A DNA stretch of 64,000 nt from Reyranella sp. (GCF_004297405.1 NZ_SCVC01000017.1:1-64000); one strand, 5' to 3'; shown: positions 38,259 to 47,987, numbered from the stretch's first letter. Translations and numbers: made by a program. Notes: a model not told the origin generated them from the letters alone.

Positions 38259-38815
38259 AACCGATCAAGACCATCGGCCACTCCAATCATCCGATCGAAC
38301 GCTTCGTCGATCTCCTGACCGCGGCTGGCGTCGAGGTGCTGGTCGATGTGCGTTCGACGCCCTATTCGCGGCGCTTCCCGCAGTTCGGCCGCGAAAGACT
38401 GGCGGCCCGCCTCGCTACGGCCGACATTCTCTATCGTTATGAAGGCGCTGCCCTCGGCGGAAAACCCCAGGCCGGTGGAAGCTACGAGACGCTCGCGGCA
38501 AAGCCGGAATTCAGCGAGGCGCTGGACCGGTTGGTCTCGGGCGCTGCGGACAGCGCGCTCTGCCTGATGTGCGCCGAGAAGGAGCCGCTCGACTGCCATC
38601 GTACGGTGCTGGTATCGCGGCGCCTCGCTGAGCGCGGCGCACCGATCGAACACCTCCTGGCCGATGGCCGCATCGAAACACACGCAGTCATCGAGGAGCG
38701 ACTGCTGGCCGACAGCAAGGACGGGCTGCCCGATCTCTTCACAACGGCGCAGGACCGCGCAACGCGGCTCACCCAAATCTGGCGAGCACGCGAACGCGCG
38801 ATGAAACGGACTTGA
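38255..38815 (+). CDS. DUF488-family protein
   Basis: 186 residues. The family hallmark is the N-terminal IKTIGHSNHPIERFVDLL and VDVRSTPYSRRFPQF, with a later CLMCAEKEPLDCHRTVLVSR containing Cys-x2-Cys and Cys-His that could bind a metal or be redox-active. The function of DUF488 is not established. It is translated with the LysR gene (ATGA overlap). Confidence 0.85.
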   Translation: MKPIKTIGHSNHPIERFVDLLTAAGVEVLVDVRSTPYSRRFPQFGRERLAARLATADILYRYEGAALGGKPQAGGSYETLAAKPEFSEALDRLVSGAADSALCLMCAEKEPLDCHRTVLVSRRLAERGAPIEHLLADGRIETHAVIEERLLADSKDGLPDLFTTAQDRATRLTQIWRARERAMKRT

Positions 38816-38824
38816 CCAACGGCT

Positions 38825-38859
38825 CTCCTCCCCCGTGCGGCGTCGGCACAGGGGAGGAG
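38825..38859. terminator. Stem-loop between convergent genes
   Basis: A 14-bp stem with one C/A mismatch (38825-38838 with 38846-38859) lies between the DUF488 and YfdX stops. Its CTCCTCCCC/GGGGAGGAG arms resemble the palindrome at 20204-20228. Confidence 0.5.
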
Positions 38860-38869
38860 GTTGGCGTTG

Positions 38870-39586
38870 TTACTTCTGCTTCGGCGCTTCGGCCTTCGCC
38901 GGCTGAGCGGTAGCGAGAATCGCGTCGTAGCGGACACCTTCCTCGACCTTTTTCAGGGCGGCATTGGCTTCGTAGTACTTGCCCTCGTCGAGAAGTTTCG
39001 CCGACTGGTCGACGTCGGCCATGGTCTTGTCGAGCGGCGCCAGCGCCATCGCGAACATCACCTTCACGTCGGCAACGCGAAGTTTCTCGATCGCCTCGGC
39101 GCGTTGGCCTTTTTCAAGCGACTTGTTTGCCTCGGCAACGGCTGCGGCCTTGGCCGACGTCGCCACGAAGTCCTCGTCCAGGGTCAGCTGGCCGTCGATC
39201 GGCAACCAGGCGACGGGCTGCGTGGACGCGGAGCCGGCAACCGGCGCACCCTTCATGCCTTGCGGCATCTTGAGGTCCGCCTCGGCCTTCTGGAAGGCAG
39301 TCGAATCGGTCTTGGCCTTGGCCAGCGCAGCGCGCGCATCGGCAACCAGCTTCTTCGCGGCGGCAGGATCGGCATCGAAGATCGCGACGCGGGCGAGGTG
39401 AAGCGCGCGGAAGGCAATGGCGCCATCGGCCGACAGCTTGGCAAAGTCGCGGGCGGCTTCCTTCTGCTGGGCGGCCGTCGGTGCGGCGGCCTGCGTAGGC
39501 GCCGATGGCGTCTGCTGCGCATAGACGGCGCCCGCCAGCAGGGTGGTTCCGAGCAGTGCTGCGGTAATACCCTTGAAGACCTTCAT
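38870..39586 (-). CDS. YfdX-family periplasmic protein
   Basis: 238 residues with a signal peptide (MKVFKGITAALLGTTLLAG, cleaving after VYAQ). The mature protein is helical and Ala/Lys-rich, with the YfdX pattern of AARDFAKLSADGAIAFRALHLARVAIF, a central KAKTDSTAFQKAEAD and LDEGKYYEANAALKKVEEGV. E. coli YfdX is an acid-stress-linked periplasmic protein; the role here is by homology. It ends 54 bp from DUF488, convergently. Confidence 0.85.
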   Translation of the reverse strand: MKVFKGITAALLGTTLLAGAVYAQQTPSAPTQAAAPTAAQQKEAARDFAKLSADGAIAFRALHLARVAIFDADPAAAKKLVADARAALAKAKTDSTAFQKAEADLKMPQGMKGAPVAGSASTQPVAWLPIDGQLTLDEDFVATSAKAAAVAEANKSLEKGQRAEAIEKLRVADVKVMFAMALAPLDKTMADVDQSAKLLDEGKYYEANAALKKVEEGVRYDAILATAQPAKAEAPKQK

Positions 39587-39692
39587 GACTGTTCTCCTCT
39601 TCGAGCGACAGGCTCGTAAGGGAGACGCTAGGCCCCGGGACGTCGCGGCTCCGTTGCCGCTACATTGGCAATGTTCAATCTAGGAAGGCGAT

Positions 39693-39767
39693 TGGCTGGG
39701 GCGCCAGGATTCGAACCTGGGAATGGAGGAATCAAAATCCTCTGCCTTACCGCTTGGCTACGCCCCA
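39693..39767 (-). tRNA. tRNA-Gln (anticodon TTG)
   Basis: The reverse strand gives a 75-nt cloverleaf with encoded CCA: acceptor TGGGGCG with CGCCCCA, discriminator G, D-arm GCCAAGCGGTAAGGC, anticodon stem GAGGA/TCCTC enclosing TTTTGAT (anticodon TTG), and T-arm CCAGG-TTCGAAT-CCTGG. The U-rich acceptor start is typical of tRNA-Gln. Confidence 0.97.
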
Positions 39768-39851
39768 GCAGGCGTCCGTTTGGGCGGGGCGGAACATAGA
39801 GGGTTCGCGCCGCAGCGCAACCCCGGGCGCGACCCGTCCACAACCCGTCGT

Positions 39852-40364
39852 TCAGGCCGCGTTGGCGTGTTTCAGGGCGTCGACGTGCACAAAAGCGCCG
39901 TCGGCATAGAGCAACGGCTTCGCCTCGGGATCGAGGGCGAGATCGACGATTTCGCCGATATAGATCGTGTGGGTGCCAGCCGCGACCTTGGTCACCAGCT
40001 TGCAGTCGAACGAGACGGGGCACCCCTTCAGCACCGGCGCGCCGGTCGAGAGGGTGAACCAATCGCCCATGTCGCAGAAGCGCTCGTCGCCTTCGACGCC
40101 GTCCATGCCGGCAAAACGCTCCGCCAGCTTGCGATGGTCGGGGGCCAGGATATTGACGCAAAAGAAGCCCGCCTCGCCGATCGGATCGTGGGCGCTCGCC
40201 GTCTTGTTGACGCAGATCAGAATCTGCGGCGGTTCGGCGGAAACCGAACAAACCGCCGTTGCCGTCAGCCCTCCGCGCAGCTCCCGGTGCCTGGTGGTGA
40301 TCAGGGTGACGCTCGCCGCGAGATGGCGCATGCCCTTCTTGAAGGCAGTCGCATCGATGCTCAT
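39852..40364 (-). CDS. Flavin reductase family protein (FMN-binding split barrel)
   Basis: 170 residues matching the flavin-reductase-like domain: FKKGMRHLAASVTLITT near the N-terminus, GGLTATAVCSVSAEPPQILICVN, then FCVNILAPDHRKLAERFAG. It would reduce FMN or FAD with NAD(P)H, supplying a two-component monooxygenase, but no partner oxygenase is near. It is divergent from the CHAD gene, 197 bp away. Confidence 0.9.
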   Translation of the reverse strand: MSIDATAFKKGMRHLAASVTLITTRHRELRGGLTATAVCSVSAEPPQILICVNKTASAHDPIGEAGFFCVNILAPDHRKLAERFAGMDGVEGDERFCDMGDWFTLSTGAPVLKGCPVSFDCKLVTKVAAGTHTIYIGEIVDLALDPEAKPLLYADGAFVHVDALKHANAA

Positions 40365-40561
40365 GGGAGCGACTCTAAAGCACGCCGACCGGCCACCGCT
40401 ACTGCAAAGGCTGATGCAGAAATTCCGCTAAACGCCCGGCCGGCCAGCGAAATCCCCGAATTCCAGCCGGAAAGCGCATTCATCGTGATGCAATAAAACC
40501 TTCATCAGACTGTCGTTCTTTGCGGTTGCCCCATCGTCGGCAGCCGCTACGGTCGGCCTGC

Positions 40562-41422
40562 ATGGCGGCCCCCGCGACCAAACTCTCTTCCGAAATGGCC
40601 CCCGATGTCGCCCTGCGGCTCATCGTGGCGAACTGCCATGTCGATCTTTCCAAGTACCGCGCCATCGTTTTGCAGAGCCGTCGGTCGATCGGCATCCACC
40701 AGACGCGGGTGGCCTTCCGGCGGATGCGTGCGGCTTTCAGCGTCTTCCGTGGCGCCCTCAACGGCCCGAACGTCCGTGCCCTGTCGGCCGAGGCCAAGTG
40801 GCTGGCCGGTGAATGTGCGCCGGCCCGCGACCTGCACGTCTTTCTGACCGAGACCGCCGAAGAAGTGCCGCCCGCAGTGAGCCGCATCGCCGCCCGGCTT
40901 GCCGCCGTCCACCTGCAGCGGGCTCGCGCTGCCATGTCCGGCGCCCGGTACAACGCCTTCGACCGGCAGCTCGTCGCCTTTGCCGCCCAGCCGCCATCGG
41001 GTCGGAACACGCGCCTCGACGATTTCGGGCGGGAAGTGCTCGAGAAGCGGCACCGCAAGGTGGAGCGGCGTGGCCGCGGCCTGGAGGAGCTCGATGCCGA
41101 GGAGCTGCACGAGCTGCGCATCGCGATCAAGAAGCAGCGCTATGCGGCGACCTTCCTGCAGCCTGCCTTTGCCTCCGCAGCAGCCAAGCCCTATATCGAG
41201 TCGACAGTGCGCCTGCAGGGCGCGCTCGGTGCCTTGAACGACCGCGCGGTGGCAGCCCAGATGCTGGCCGACATCGCCACGGCGACCCGGCCGACGGAAG
41301 ACGTGGCCGGTGCGCTCAAGACCCTCGCCAAGCAGGCGGCGGGTGGCGACAAACGCCGCCGCCGCAAGCTGGAACGGGCCTGGAAGGACTTCAAGAAGAC
41401 TGAGCGCTTCTGGCTGGCGTGA
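40562..41422 (+). CDS. CHAD-domain protein
   Basis: 286 residues from the ATG at 40562. CHAD domains are helical and rich in conserved His and Arg: here IGIHQTRVAFRRMRAAFSVF and ELHELRIAIKKQRYAATF, with a KRRRRKLERAWKDFKKT tail. They bind polyphosphate in bacteria and are often linked to CYTH phosphatases or polyphosphate metabolism. No CYTH domain is fused or adjacent; the gene lies 22 bp before a CobW-type GTPase. Confidence 0.88.
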   Translation: MAAPATKLSSEMAPDVALRLIVANCHVDLSKYRAIVLQSRRSIGIHQTRVAFRRMRAAFSVFRGALNGPNVRALSAEAKWLAGECAPARDLHVFLTETAEEVPPAVSRIAARLAAVHLQRARAAMSGARYNAFDRQLVAFAAQPPSGRNTRLDDFGREVLEKRHRKVERRGRGLEELDAEELHELRIAIKKQRYAATFLQPAFASAAAKPYIESTVRLQGALGALNDRAVAAQMLADIATATRPTEDVAGALKTLAKQAAGGDKRRRRKLERAWKDFKKTERFWLA

Positions 41423-41444
41423 CACCCTTCCTAGCGAGAGTTTC

Positions 41445-42611
41445 ATGAGTGACACGCAGAACGCCGCCGAACAGCGCATTCCCGTCACCGTGCTGACGGG
41501 CTTCCTCGGCAGCGGCAAGACCACCCTCCTGAACAAGCTGCTGCGACGACCGGAGCTCGCCGACACCGCGGTGATCATCAACGAGTTCGGCGAGATCGGG
41601 CTCGACCATCTGCTGGTCGAGAAGTCCGACGACGAGGGCATGGTCACGCTGAACTCGGGCTGCCTCTGCTGTACCGTGCGCGGCGACCTGGTGCGCACCA
41701 TGAGCGAGCTGTTCCTGAAGCGCTCGCGCGGCGAGGTGACGCCGTTCAAGCGCATGGTGGTCGAGACCACCGGACTGGCCGACCCCGCCCCCATCCTGCA
41801 CACACTCATGACCGACCCGTTGCTCGCGTCGCGCTATCGCCTCGATGGTGTGGTGACGACGGTCGACGGCGTGAACGGCGAGAGCACGCTCGACAATCAC
41901 GAGGAAGCCGTGAAGCAGGCCGCGGTGGCCGACCGGCTGCTGCTCACCAAGACCGACATCAGCGAGGGGCCGAAGCTCGAACAGCTCAAGAGCCGCCTGC
42001 ACCAGCTCAATCCCGGTGCACCGTTCCATGCCGTTGCCAGCGGCGACATCGACCCCAACGCGATCCTGAACGCCGGTCTCTACAATCCAGAGACCAAGAC
42101 CGCTGACGTGAAGCGCTGGCTGCACGAGGAGGCCTACGAGCACGAGCATGGCGGCGATGGCCACCATCATCACCATGGTCACGAGCATGCCCATGATCAC
42201 GGTCACGACCACCACGATCACGGACACGAGCACGGTGGGGAGCAGGATCCGCACAATCCCAACCGGCATGACGATCGCATCAAGGCCTTCTGCATGACCT
42301 TCGACGAGCCGATGAGCTGGTCGACGGTCGCTGCCGCCTTCGACGCGCTGGTGACCTATCGCGGGCCCGACCTCCTGCGCATGAAGGGCATCCTGAACGT
42401 CAAGGACACCGACAAGCCAGTGGTGATCCACGGCGTGCAACACGTCTTCCATCCGCCGGCGACGCTCGATGCCTGGCCCGAAGGGGACGACCGCAAGAGC
42501 CGTGTCGTGTTCATCACCCGCGATATTGCCGAAAGCACGATCCGCAAGGTCTTCGCCTCCTTCTTCGACGCCGAGAAGAAGGGCTGGGGCAAAGACGAGC
42601 AGAAGCAGTAG
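41445..42611 (+). CDS. CobW/COG0523-type GTPase metallochaperone with a His-rich insert
   Basis: 388 residues from the ATG at 41445. The Walker A is VLTGFLGSGKTTLLNKLL, followed by VIINEFGEIGLDH, the metal-binding C-x-C-C in NSGCLCCTVRGDL and the guanine-specifying TKTD. Between the GTPase and the CobW C-terminal domain (KGILNVKDTDKPVVIHGVQHVFHPP) lies a His-rich stretch of about 40 residues (42122-42276) with more than 20 His. Such inserts store or deliver zinc or nickel, so the protein probably inserts metal under limitation. The DUF4336 gene follows by 28 bp. Confidence 0.92.
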   Translation: MSDTQNAAEQRIPVTVLTGFLGSGKTTLLNKLLRRPELADTAVIINEFGEIGLDHLLVEKSDDEGMVTLNSGCLCCTVRGDLVRTMSELFLKRSRGEVTPFKRMVVETTGLADPAPILHTLMTDPLLASRYRLDGVVTTVDGVNGESTLDNHEEAVKQAAVADRLLLTKTDISEGPKLEQLKSRLHQLNPGAPFHAVASGDIDPNAILNAGLYNPETKTADVKRWLHEEAYEHEHGGDGHHHHHGHEHAHDHGHDHHDHGHEHGGEQDPHNPNRHDDRIKAFCMTFDEPMSWSTVAAAFDALVTYRGPDLLRMKGILNVKDTDKPVVIHGVQHVFHPPATLDAWPEGDDRKSRVVFITRDIAESTIRKVFASFFDAEKKGWGKDEQKQ

Positions 42612-42639
42612 ACGTCTCGCAGCGCTTGTCGCCCGTGAC

Positions 42640-43395
42640 ATGACAAGCGATGACACCGAGGCCACCTACCCGCCGCTGAACACGCTGAAGCCCGTCGCGC
42701 CCGATCTTTGGATCGTCGACGGGCCCATCATCCATTTCGGCGTCCTGCCGGGGTTCAAAATGCCGTTCCCGACCCGCATGACGGTGATCCGGGTCGGCGG
42801 CGATCTCTTCATCCATTCGCCCACGCCTCTCCTGCCGACGCTGCAAGCAGAGATCGAGGCAGCGGGCCGTGTGCGTTGGATCGTCGGGCCCAATCGCATC
42901 CACTATTGGTGGATCCCGGAATGGAAAACAGCCTTCACTGGCGCCGAAGTGTGGCTGGCACCGCGGATCGAGGAACAGGCGAAGGGTCACATTGCGCCGG
43001 GCTTTCTCACGCTCGACCGGGAGGCGGGCTATCCCTGGGACGAAACGATCGCCACCCTACCGGTCGGCGGCAGCTTCATGACCGAGGTCGTGTTCTTCCA
43101 CCGACCGACCCGCACGCTGGTGCTCGCCGACCTCATCGAGAACTTCGAGTCTCATAAGGTCGGATCGCTCGCTCTGCGCTGGCTTACGAAGCTGGGCGGG
43201 GTCGCTGCGCCCGACGGCCAGACACCGCGTGACCTGCGGGCGACTTTCGCCAAACGACGGCCGGAGATGAAGGCCGCCGTCGAGAAGATGATCGCCTGGA
43301 ATCCCGACCGGATGATTATCGCCCACGGCCGCTGGTTCGAGACCGCGGGTACATCCGAACTTCGTCGGTCATTCCGCTGGCTGCTCGACGACTGA
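42640..43395 (+). CDS. DUF4336-family protein
   Basis: 251 residues from the ATG at 42640. The DUF4336 pattern is seen in DLWIVDGPIIHFGVLPGFKMPFPTRMTVIRVGGDLFIHSPTP and WIVGPNRIHYWWIPEWK, with later LADLIENFES and IIAHGRWF. The fold is metallo-beta-lactamase-like, but the usual HxHxDH motif is missing, so enzymatic activity is doubtful. Its last 27 bases overlap the 3' end of the RND pump gene on the other strand. Confidence 0.85.
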   Translation: MTSDDTEATYPPLNTLKPVAPDLWIVDGPIIHFGVLPGFKMPFPTRMTVIRVGGDLFIHSPTPLLPTLQAEIEAAGRVRWIVGPNRIHYWWIPEWKTAFTGAEVWLAPRIEEQAKGHIAPGFLTLDREAGYPWDETIATLPVGGSFMTEVVFFHRPTRTLVLADLIENFESHKVGSLALRWLTKLGGVAAPDGQTPRDLRATFAKRRPEMKAAVEKMIAWNPDRMIIAHGRWFETAGTSELRRSFRWLLDD

Positions 43396-46300
43396 CTGCG
43401 GCTTGGCGGGCGCCGCCGCCTTCTCCCGATCGCGCCCGAGGACGCGCTGCACGACGACGAAGAAGACCGGAACCATCAGCAGCGCTAGCACGACGACGGC
43501 GATCATGCCGCCCATTACGCCAGTGCCCAGCGCCTGCTGGCTCTTGCCACCAGCGCCGGTCGCGATCGCCATCGGCAGTACGCCGCAGACGAAAGCGAGT
43601 CCGGTCATCAGGATCGGCCGGAAGCGCAGCTTGCAGGCTTCCAGCGTCGCCTCGACCAGCGGCGTGCCGCGTGTGCGCAAGTCCTTGGCAAACTCGATGA
43701 TCAGGATGGCGTCCTTGGCGGCGAGACCGATGATCGTGATCAGGCCCACCGTGAAGTAGACGTCGTTGGACAGTCCGCGCAGATTGGCCGCGAGGACCGC
43801 GCCGGACATGCCGAGCGGCACCGTCAACAGCACCGCGATCGGAATCGTCCAGCTCTCGTAGAGAGCGGCAAGACACAGGAAGACGATCAGCGCGGAAAGC
43901 GCGAGCAGGAACGGCGCCTGCGAACCGGAGAGCTTTTCCTGCAAAGACTGGCCGGTCCATTCGTACCCGAAGCCGCGCGGCAACTCGCCGGCGAGCCGTT
44001 CCATCTCGGCAATCGCATCGCCGCTGGTATAGCCGGGCTTCGCTTCGCCGCTGATGCGGACGGAGGGGTAGTAGTTGAAGCCGATGATCTGCGTCTGCCC
44101 CTTCGACCATTCGATGGAGGCGAAGGACGAGAGCGGCACGAGCTGGCCCAGAGCGTTCTTGACATTGTAACCGAGAATGCCCTCGGCATTCATGCGGCTC
44201 GCCGCCTCGCTCTGCACGATGACGCGCTGCATGCGCCCCTGGTTGGGGAAGTCGTTGACGTAGTTCGAGCCGAGGTTGGTCGAGATCGTGTTGTTGATGT
44301 CCTCGAAGGTTACGCCGAAGGCGCTCGCCTTCTCGCGATCGATCACCAGGTTGACCTGCGGCGCCGCCGGCAGGCCCTCGACATAGACGTTCTGCAGGAT
44401 CGGGCTGGCGTTCGCCGCAGCGACCAGTTGGTCACCTGCCCGCACCAGCGCTACCTGCCCCTTCTGGCCACGGTCCTGCAAACGGAAGCTGAAGCCGCTC
44501 GAGTTACCGAGATTGTCGATCGGTGGCGGCTGCAGGGCCGATATCTCCGCGTCACGGACCGACGCCATGTCGCGGTTGATATCCGCGACGATGGCTTCCG
44601 CCGACTCCTTCGGGCCGCGTTCGGACCAATCCTTCAAGGTGATGAAGGCTTGCGCCGTGTTCAGGCCCTGGCCGAGGAAGCTGTAGCCCGTGATGAAGGT
44701 GACATCCTTCACGCCCGGATTCTCTGCGAGATACCGTTCGACCCGCTCGACCGCCGCCTGCGTGCGATTGTATGAAGCATCGGCCGGGGTCTGCACGTCG
44801 GTCGTGATGAAGCCCTGATCGTCGATCGGCAGGAAGCCGCCGGGCAGGCGCACAAAGGCCCAGCCTAGGCAGAGCAGCAGCGCAACGTAGATCCCCATCA
44901 TCCGGCCGGTGCGCTTCAGCGACCAGCCGACGACCCCCACGTAACGGTCACGCACCGAGTCGAGCCCGCGATTGAACAGGCCGAACACACCGCGCTTGGC
45001 GTGCCCATGGCCGGCGGCGACCGGCTTCAGGAGCGTGGCGCAGAGGGCGGGCGTCAGCGACAGGGCGAGCAGCGCCGAGAAGCCGATCGCGGCCACCATC
45101 GTCACCGAGAACTGGCGATAGATGATGCCGACCGAGCCGGGGAAGAACGCCATCGGCAGGAACACCGCGATCAGGACGAGCGTGATGCCGATGATCGCGC
45201 TGGTGATCTGCGACATCGCCTTGCGGGTCGCTTCCTTGGGCGACAGCCCCTCCTCGGTCATGATGCGCTCGACGTTCTCGACGACCACGATGGCATCGTC
45301 GACCAGGATGCCGATGGCCAGCACCATGCCGAACATGGTCAGCATGTTGATAGAGTAGCCCGCCGCCAATAGCGTGGCGCAGGTGCCGAGCAGAGCAACC
45401 GGCACCACGATGGTCGGAATGATCGTGTAGCGAATGTTCTGCAGGAACAGGAACATCACGACGAAGACCAGCACGACCGCCTCGATCAGGGTCATGACGA
45501 CCTTCTCGATGGAGGCTTTCACGACGGGCGTGATGTTGTAGGGGATCTGATAGGTGATGTTCGCGGGGAAGAAGCGCGACAGCTCCTTCATCTTCTCCTC
45601 GACGGCACTTGCAGTAGCCAGCGCATTGCCGGTCGGCGCCAGCATCACCGACAGGCCGGCGGTCGGCTTGCCGTTCAATCGGGTCGTGAACTGGTAGCCC
45701 ATGCCGCCGATTTCGACCCGTGCCACGTCGCGCAGCCGCACGGTCGAACCGTCCGGATTGGCGCGCAGCACGATCTCGCCGAACTCCTCGGGTGAGCTGA
45801 GCTGGCCCTTCACCAGGACAAGCGCTGAAACCGCCTGTCGCGGATTGCTGGGCTCGGCGCCAATGCTGCCCGATGCGACCTGCGCGTTCTGTGCAGTGAT
45901 GGCCCGATTCACATCGTCAGCGGTCAGGTTGAAACCGACCAGCTTGGCCGGATCGACCCAGATACGCAGGGCGCGCTCCGTCGAATAGAGGGTCGCACGG
46001 CCGACGCCGGGAATGCGGCGGATCTCGCCCAACACGTTGCGAACCATGAAGTCGCCGAGGCCGACCTCGTCGAGGCTGCCGTCCGTCGATGTCAGCGTGA
46101 TGATCTGCAGCACCGCACTCGATGCTTCTTCGATCAGGATGCCCTGCTGGATCACCGCCCGCGGCAGGCGCGCCTCGACGCGCTTGATGCGGTTCTGCAC
46201 CTCGACCGAAGCCATGCTGGGATCGGTTCCGGGCACGAAGTTCGCGATGATCTCGACCTGTCCCAGCGAATCGCTGGCAGAGTCGAAGTTTAGAATGCCC

Positions 46301-46518
46301 GACGCGCCGTTCAGCTCCTCTTCGATCAGGCGTGTGACGCTGTTGTAGAGGTTCTCCGGTGACGCACCGGGATAGCTCGTGCTGATCGAGATCGAGGGTG
46401 GCGCGATAACCGGATACTGGGCGATCGCCAGCAGCGGAATCGAGATCACGCCGATCAGGCAGATGAAGAGAGAAACGACCCAAGCAAAGATGGGCCGATC
46501 GATGAAGAAACTCGGCAT
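43369..46518 (-). CDS. RND-family efflux pump permease (HAE1/AcrB type)
   Basis: 1049 residues from the ATG at 46516-46518. The N-terminus FFIDRPIFAWVVSLFI and the periplasmic PIAQYPVIAPPSISISTSYPGAS match AcrB-type pumps, with proton-relay Asp residues in TM4 (GILVDDAIVVVENVERIM). It would export drugs or hydrophobic toxins together with the adaptor encoded 10 bp upstream. No outer-membrane channel or TetR regulator is in the window, so the channel (TolC-like) must be elsewhere. Confidence 0.96.
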   Translation of the reverse strand: MPSFFIDRPIFAWVVSLFICLIGVISIPLLAIAQYPVIAPPSISISTSYPGASPENLYNSVTRLIEEELNGASGILNFDSASDSLGQVEIIANFVPGTDPSMASVEVQNRIKRVEARLPRAVIQQGILIEEASSAVLQIITLTSTDGSLDEVGLGDFMVRNVLGEIRRIPGVGRATLYSTERALRIWVDPAKLVGFNLTADDVNRAITAQNAQVASGSIGAEPSNPRQAVSALVLVKGQLSSPEEFGEIVLRANPDGSTVRLRDVARVEIGGMGYQFTTRLNGKPTAGLSVMLAPTGNALATASAVEEKMKELSRFFPANITYQIPYNITPVVKASIEKVVMTLIEAVVLVFVVMFLFLQNIRYTIIPTIVVPVALLGTCATLLAAGYSINMLTMFGMVLAIGILVDDAIVVVENVERIMTEEGLSPKEATRKAMSQITSAIIGITLVLIAVFLPMAFFPGSVGIIYRQFSVTMVAAIGFSALLALSLTPALCATLLKPVAAGHGHAKRGVFGLFNRGLDSVRDRYVGVVGWSLKRTGRMMGIYVALLLCLGWAFVRLPGGFLPIDDQGFITTDVQTPADASYNRTQAAVERVERYLAENPGVKDVTFITGYSFLGQGLNTAQAFITLKDWSERGPKESAEAIVADINRDMASVRDAEISALQPPPIDNLGNSSGFSFRLQDRGQKGQVALVRAGDQLVAAANASPILQNVYVEGLPAAPQVNLVIDREKASAFGVTFEDINNTISTNLGSNYVNDFPNQGRMQRVIVQSEAASRMNAEGILGYNVKNALGQLVPLSSFASIEWSKGQTQIIGFNYYPSVRISGEAKPGYTSGDAIAEMERLAGELPRGFGYEWTGQSLQEKLSGSQAPFLLALSALIVFLCLAALYESWTIPIAVLLTVPLGMSGAVLAANLRGLSNDVYFTVGLITIIGLAAKDAILIIEFAKDLRTRGTPLVEATLEACKLRFRPILMTGLAFVCGVLPMAIATGAGGKSQQALGTGVMGGMIAVVVLALLMVPVFFVVVQRVLGRDREKAAAPAKPQSVVEQPAE

Positions 46519-46528
46519 GGGTGATCGG

Positions 46529-47719
46529 TTAGCGGGTCGCGCTGATGGTTGTCGTCGGAGTGTCGGCCTCGGCAGACTGGCTGATGGAACGCGGCTTGAC
46601 GCTGTCACCGGCAACGAATTTCTGGAAGCCGTCGACCACGACTCGGTCACCCGGCTTCAGCCCGTTGACCACCAGCCACTTGCCGTCCTGCAGCGCGCCG
46701 AGACGCACCGACTGGATGGCGACGCGATTGTCGTCCTTGACCACGAACACTTCGCTGCCGCCGCCGCCGTTGCGTTGGATTGCCTGCTCCGGCAGCGTGA
46801 TCGCGTCGCTGTCGATGCCCTGCTCGATCAGGACGCGCACATACATGCCCGGCAGGAGCACCTTGTCCGGATTGAGAAATTCACCACGCAAAGTCACCTG
46901 GCCGGTCGAAGCGTCGACGCGGGCTTCGGAGAACAGCAACTTGCCGGTCAGCGGATAGCGCGTTCCATCGTCGAGCAGCAGGCGCACCTTCACGGCATCG
47001 GGCGCGATCCGTTCGAGGTCGCCCGATTCGAGAGCACGGCGCAGCTTGTTGAGGTCGCCAGCCGACTGGGTGAAGTCGGCATAGATCGGATCGAGCTGCT
47101 GGATGGTGGCGAGATTGGACGTGTCGTTCTGCACGACCAACGCACCTTCGCTGATGCGTGCCGCGCCGATGCGCCCGCTGATCGGCGCCCGGATCGTCGC
47201 GTAGTCGAGATTGAGCTTGGCCCGCTCGACATCGGCCTCACGGGCAGCGACCTCGGCCTTCGCCTGATTCACGGTGGCGACGGCGATTTCATGCTGCGCC
47301 GTGGAGATAGCCTGCGTCTTGGCCAGCGCCGCCGACCGCGTGGCCTGCGGGATGGCAAGATCGAGCCCAGCCTTTGCCTTCTCCAGCGCAGCTTCGCTCG
47401 CCTGCAATTCGACTTCGAATGGTTTGGGATCGATCTGGTAAAGTGCGTCGCCCGCCTTGACGTCGCTGCCCTGGTTGAACATTCGCGCCGTGACGATTCC
47501 CGAAACGCGCGGCCGCACGTCGGCGACGCGCGTCGGTGCCACGCGGCCCGGCAATTCGCGGACCAACGCAAAAGGCTCTTCTTTCACCGTGACGATTCCC
47601 ACGTCCGGCGACACGGCCTTGGGAGCATCGGCGGCGGCTTGATCGTCGCAGGCTGCCAACAGCGGAGCGAGAGCGACTACAAACAATGTCGCCAATTTCA
47701 AAGGCCATTCGATACGCAT
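46529..47719 (-). CDS. RND efflux periplasmic adaptor (membrane fusion protein)
   Basis: 396 residues. A lipoprotein signal ends in LLAAC (C24). The mature part has the biotinyl-lipoyl-like halves: GRVAPTRVADVRPRVSGIV and GDALYQIDPKPFEVELQ at the start, alpha-hairpin, RAPISGRIGAARISEGALV, then the beta-barrel and membrane-proximal domain with TYPLTGKLLFSE-type sequence. It joins the RND permease to an outer-membrane channel. The 268-bp gap before the TMEM165 gene holds no recognisable gene. Confidence 0.95.
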   Translation of the reverse strand: MRIEWPLKLATLFVVALAPLLAACDDQAAADAPKAVSPDVGIVTVKEEPFALVRELPGRVAPTRVADVRPRVSGIVTARMFNQGSDVKAGDALYQIDPKPFEVELQASEAALEKAKAGLDLAIPQATRSAALAKTQAISTAQHEIAVATVNQAKAEVAAREADVERAKLNLDYATIRAPISGRIGAARISEGALVVQNDTSNLATIQQLDPIYADFTQSAGDLNKLRRALESGDLERIAPDAVKVRLLLDDGTRYPLTGKLLFSEARVDASTGQVTLRGEFLNPDKVLLPGMYVRVLIEQGIDSDAITLPEQAIQRNGGGGSEVFVVKDDNRVAIQSVRLGALQDGKWLVVNGLKPGDRVVVDGFQKFVAGDSVKPRSISQSAEADTPTTTISATR

Positions 47720-47987
47720 GGTCTTCCTCCACTACTCCTGCACCAAAACGAGCACACACGCTGCCAATCCGCCCGGCCTGTTGCCGGTGCGGTTGATCGC
47801 ACAAATATTTTTGATTCCCCCCCGATAGCCGTCTGCCGTTGTCACGGCACGTGCCGCGTTATTTTTCTCAGGTCTTTTTTGCCATCGCAGACGGTGTGAC
47901 TTTCGCGGCCGAATGTGGCGAGAACAGGACGAGGATCGACAACAAACAGTAACGGCATTGTGACGTCGTCACCGTCGACCTCGCCGA

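Noticed and set aside
43369..47719. RND pump as the exporter of the lasso-type peptide
   Set aside because: It is about 42 kb away and an ordinary HAE1 drug pump; lasso exporters are usually ABC proteins beside the precursor.
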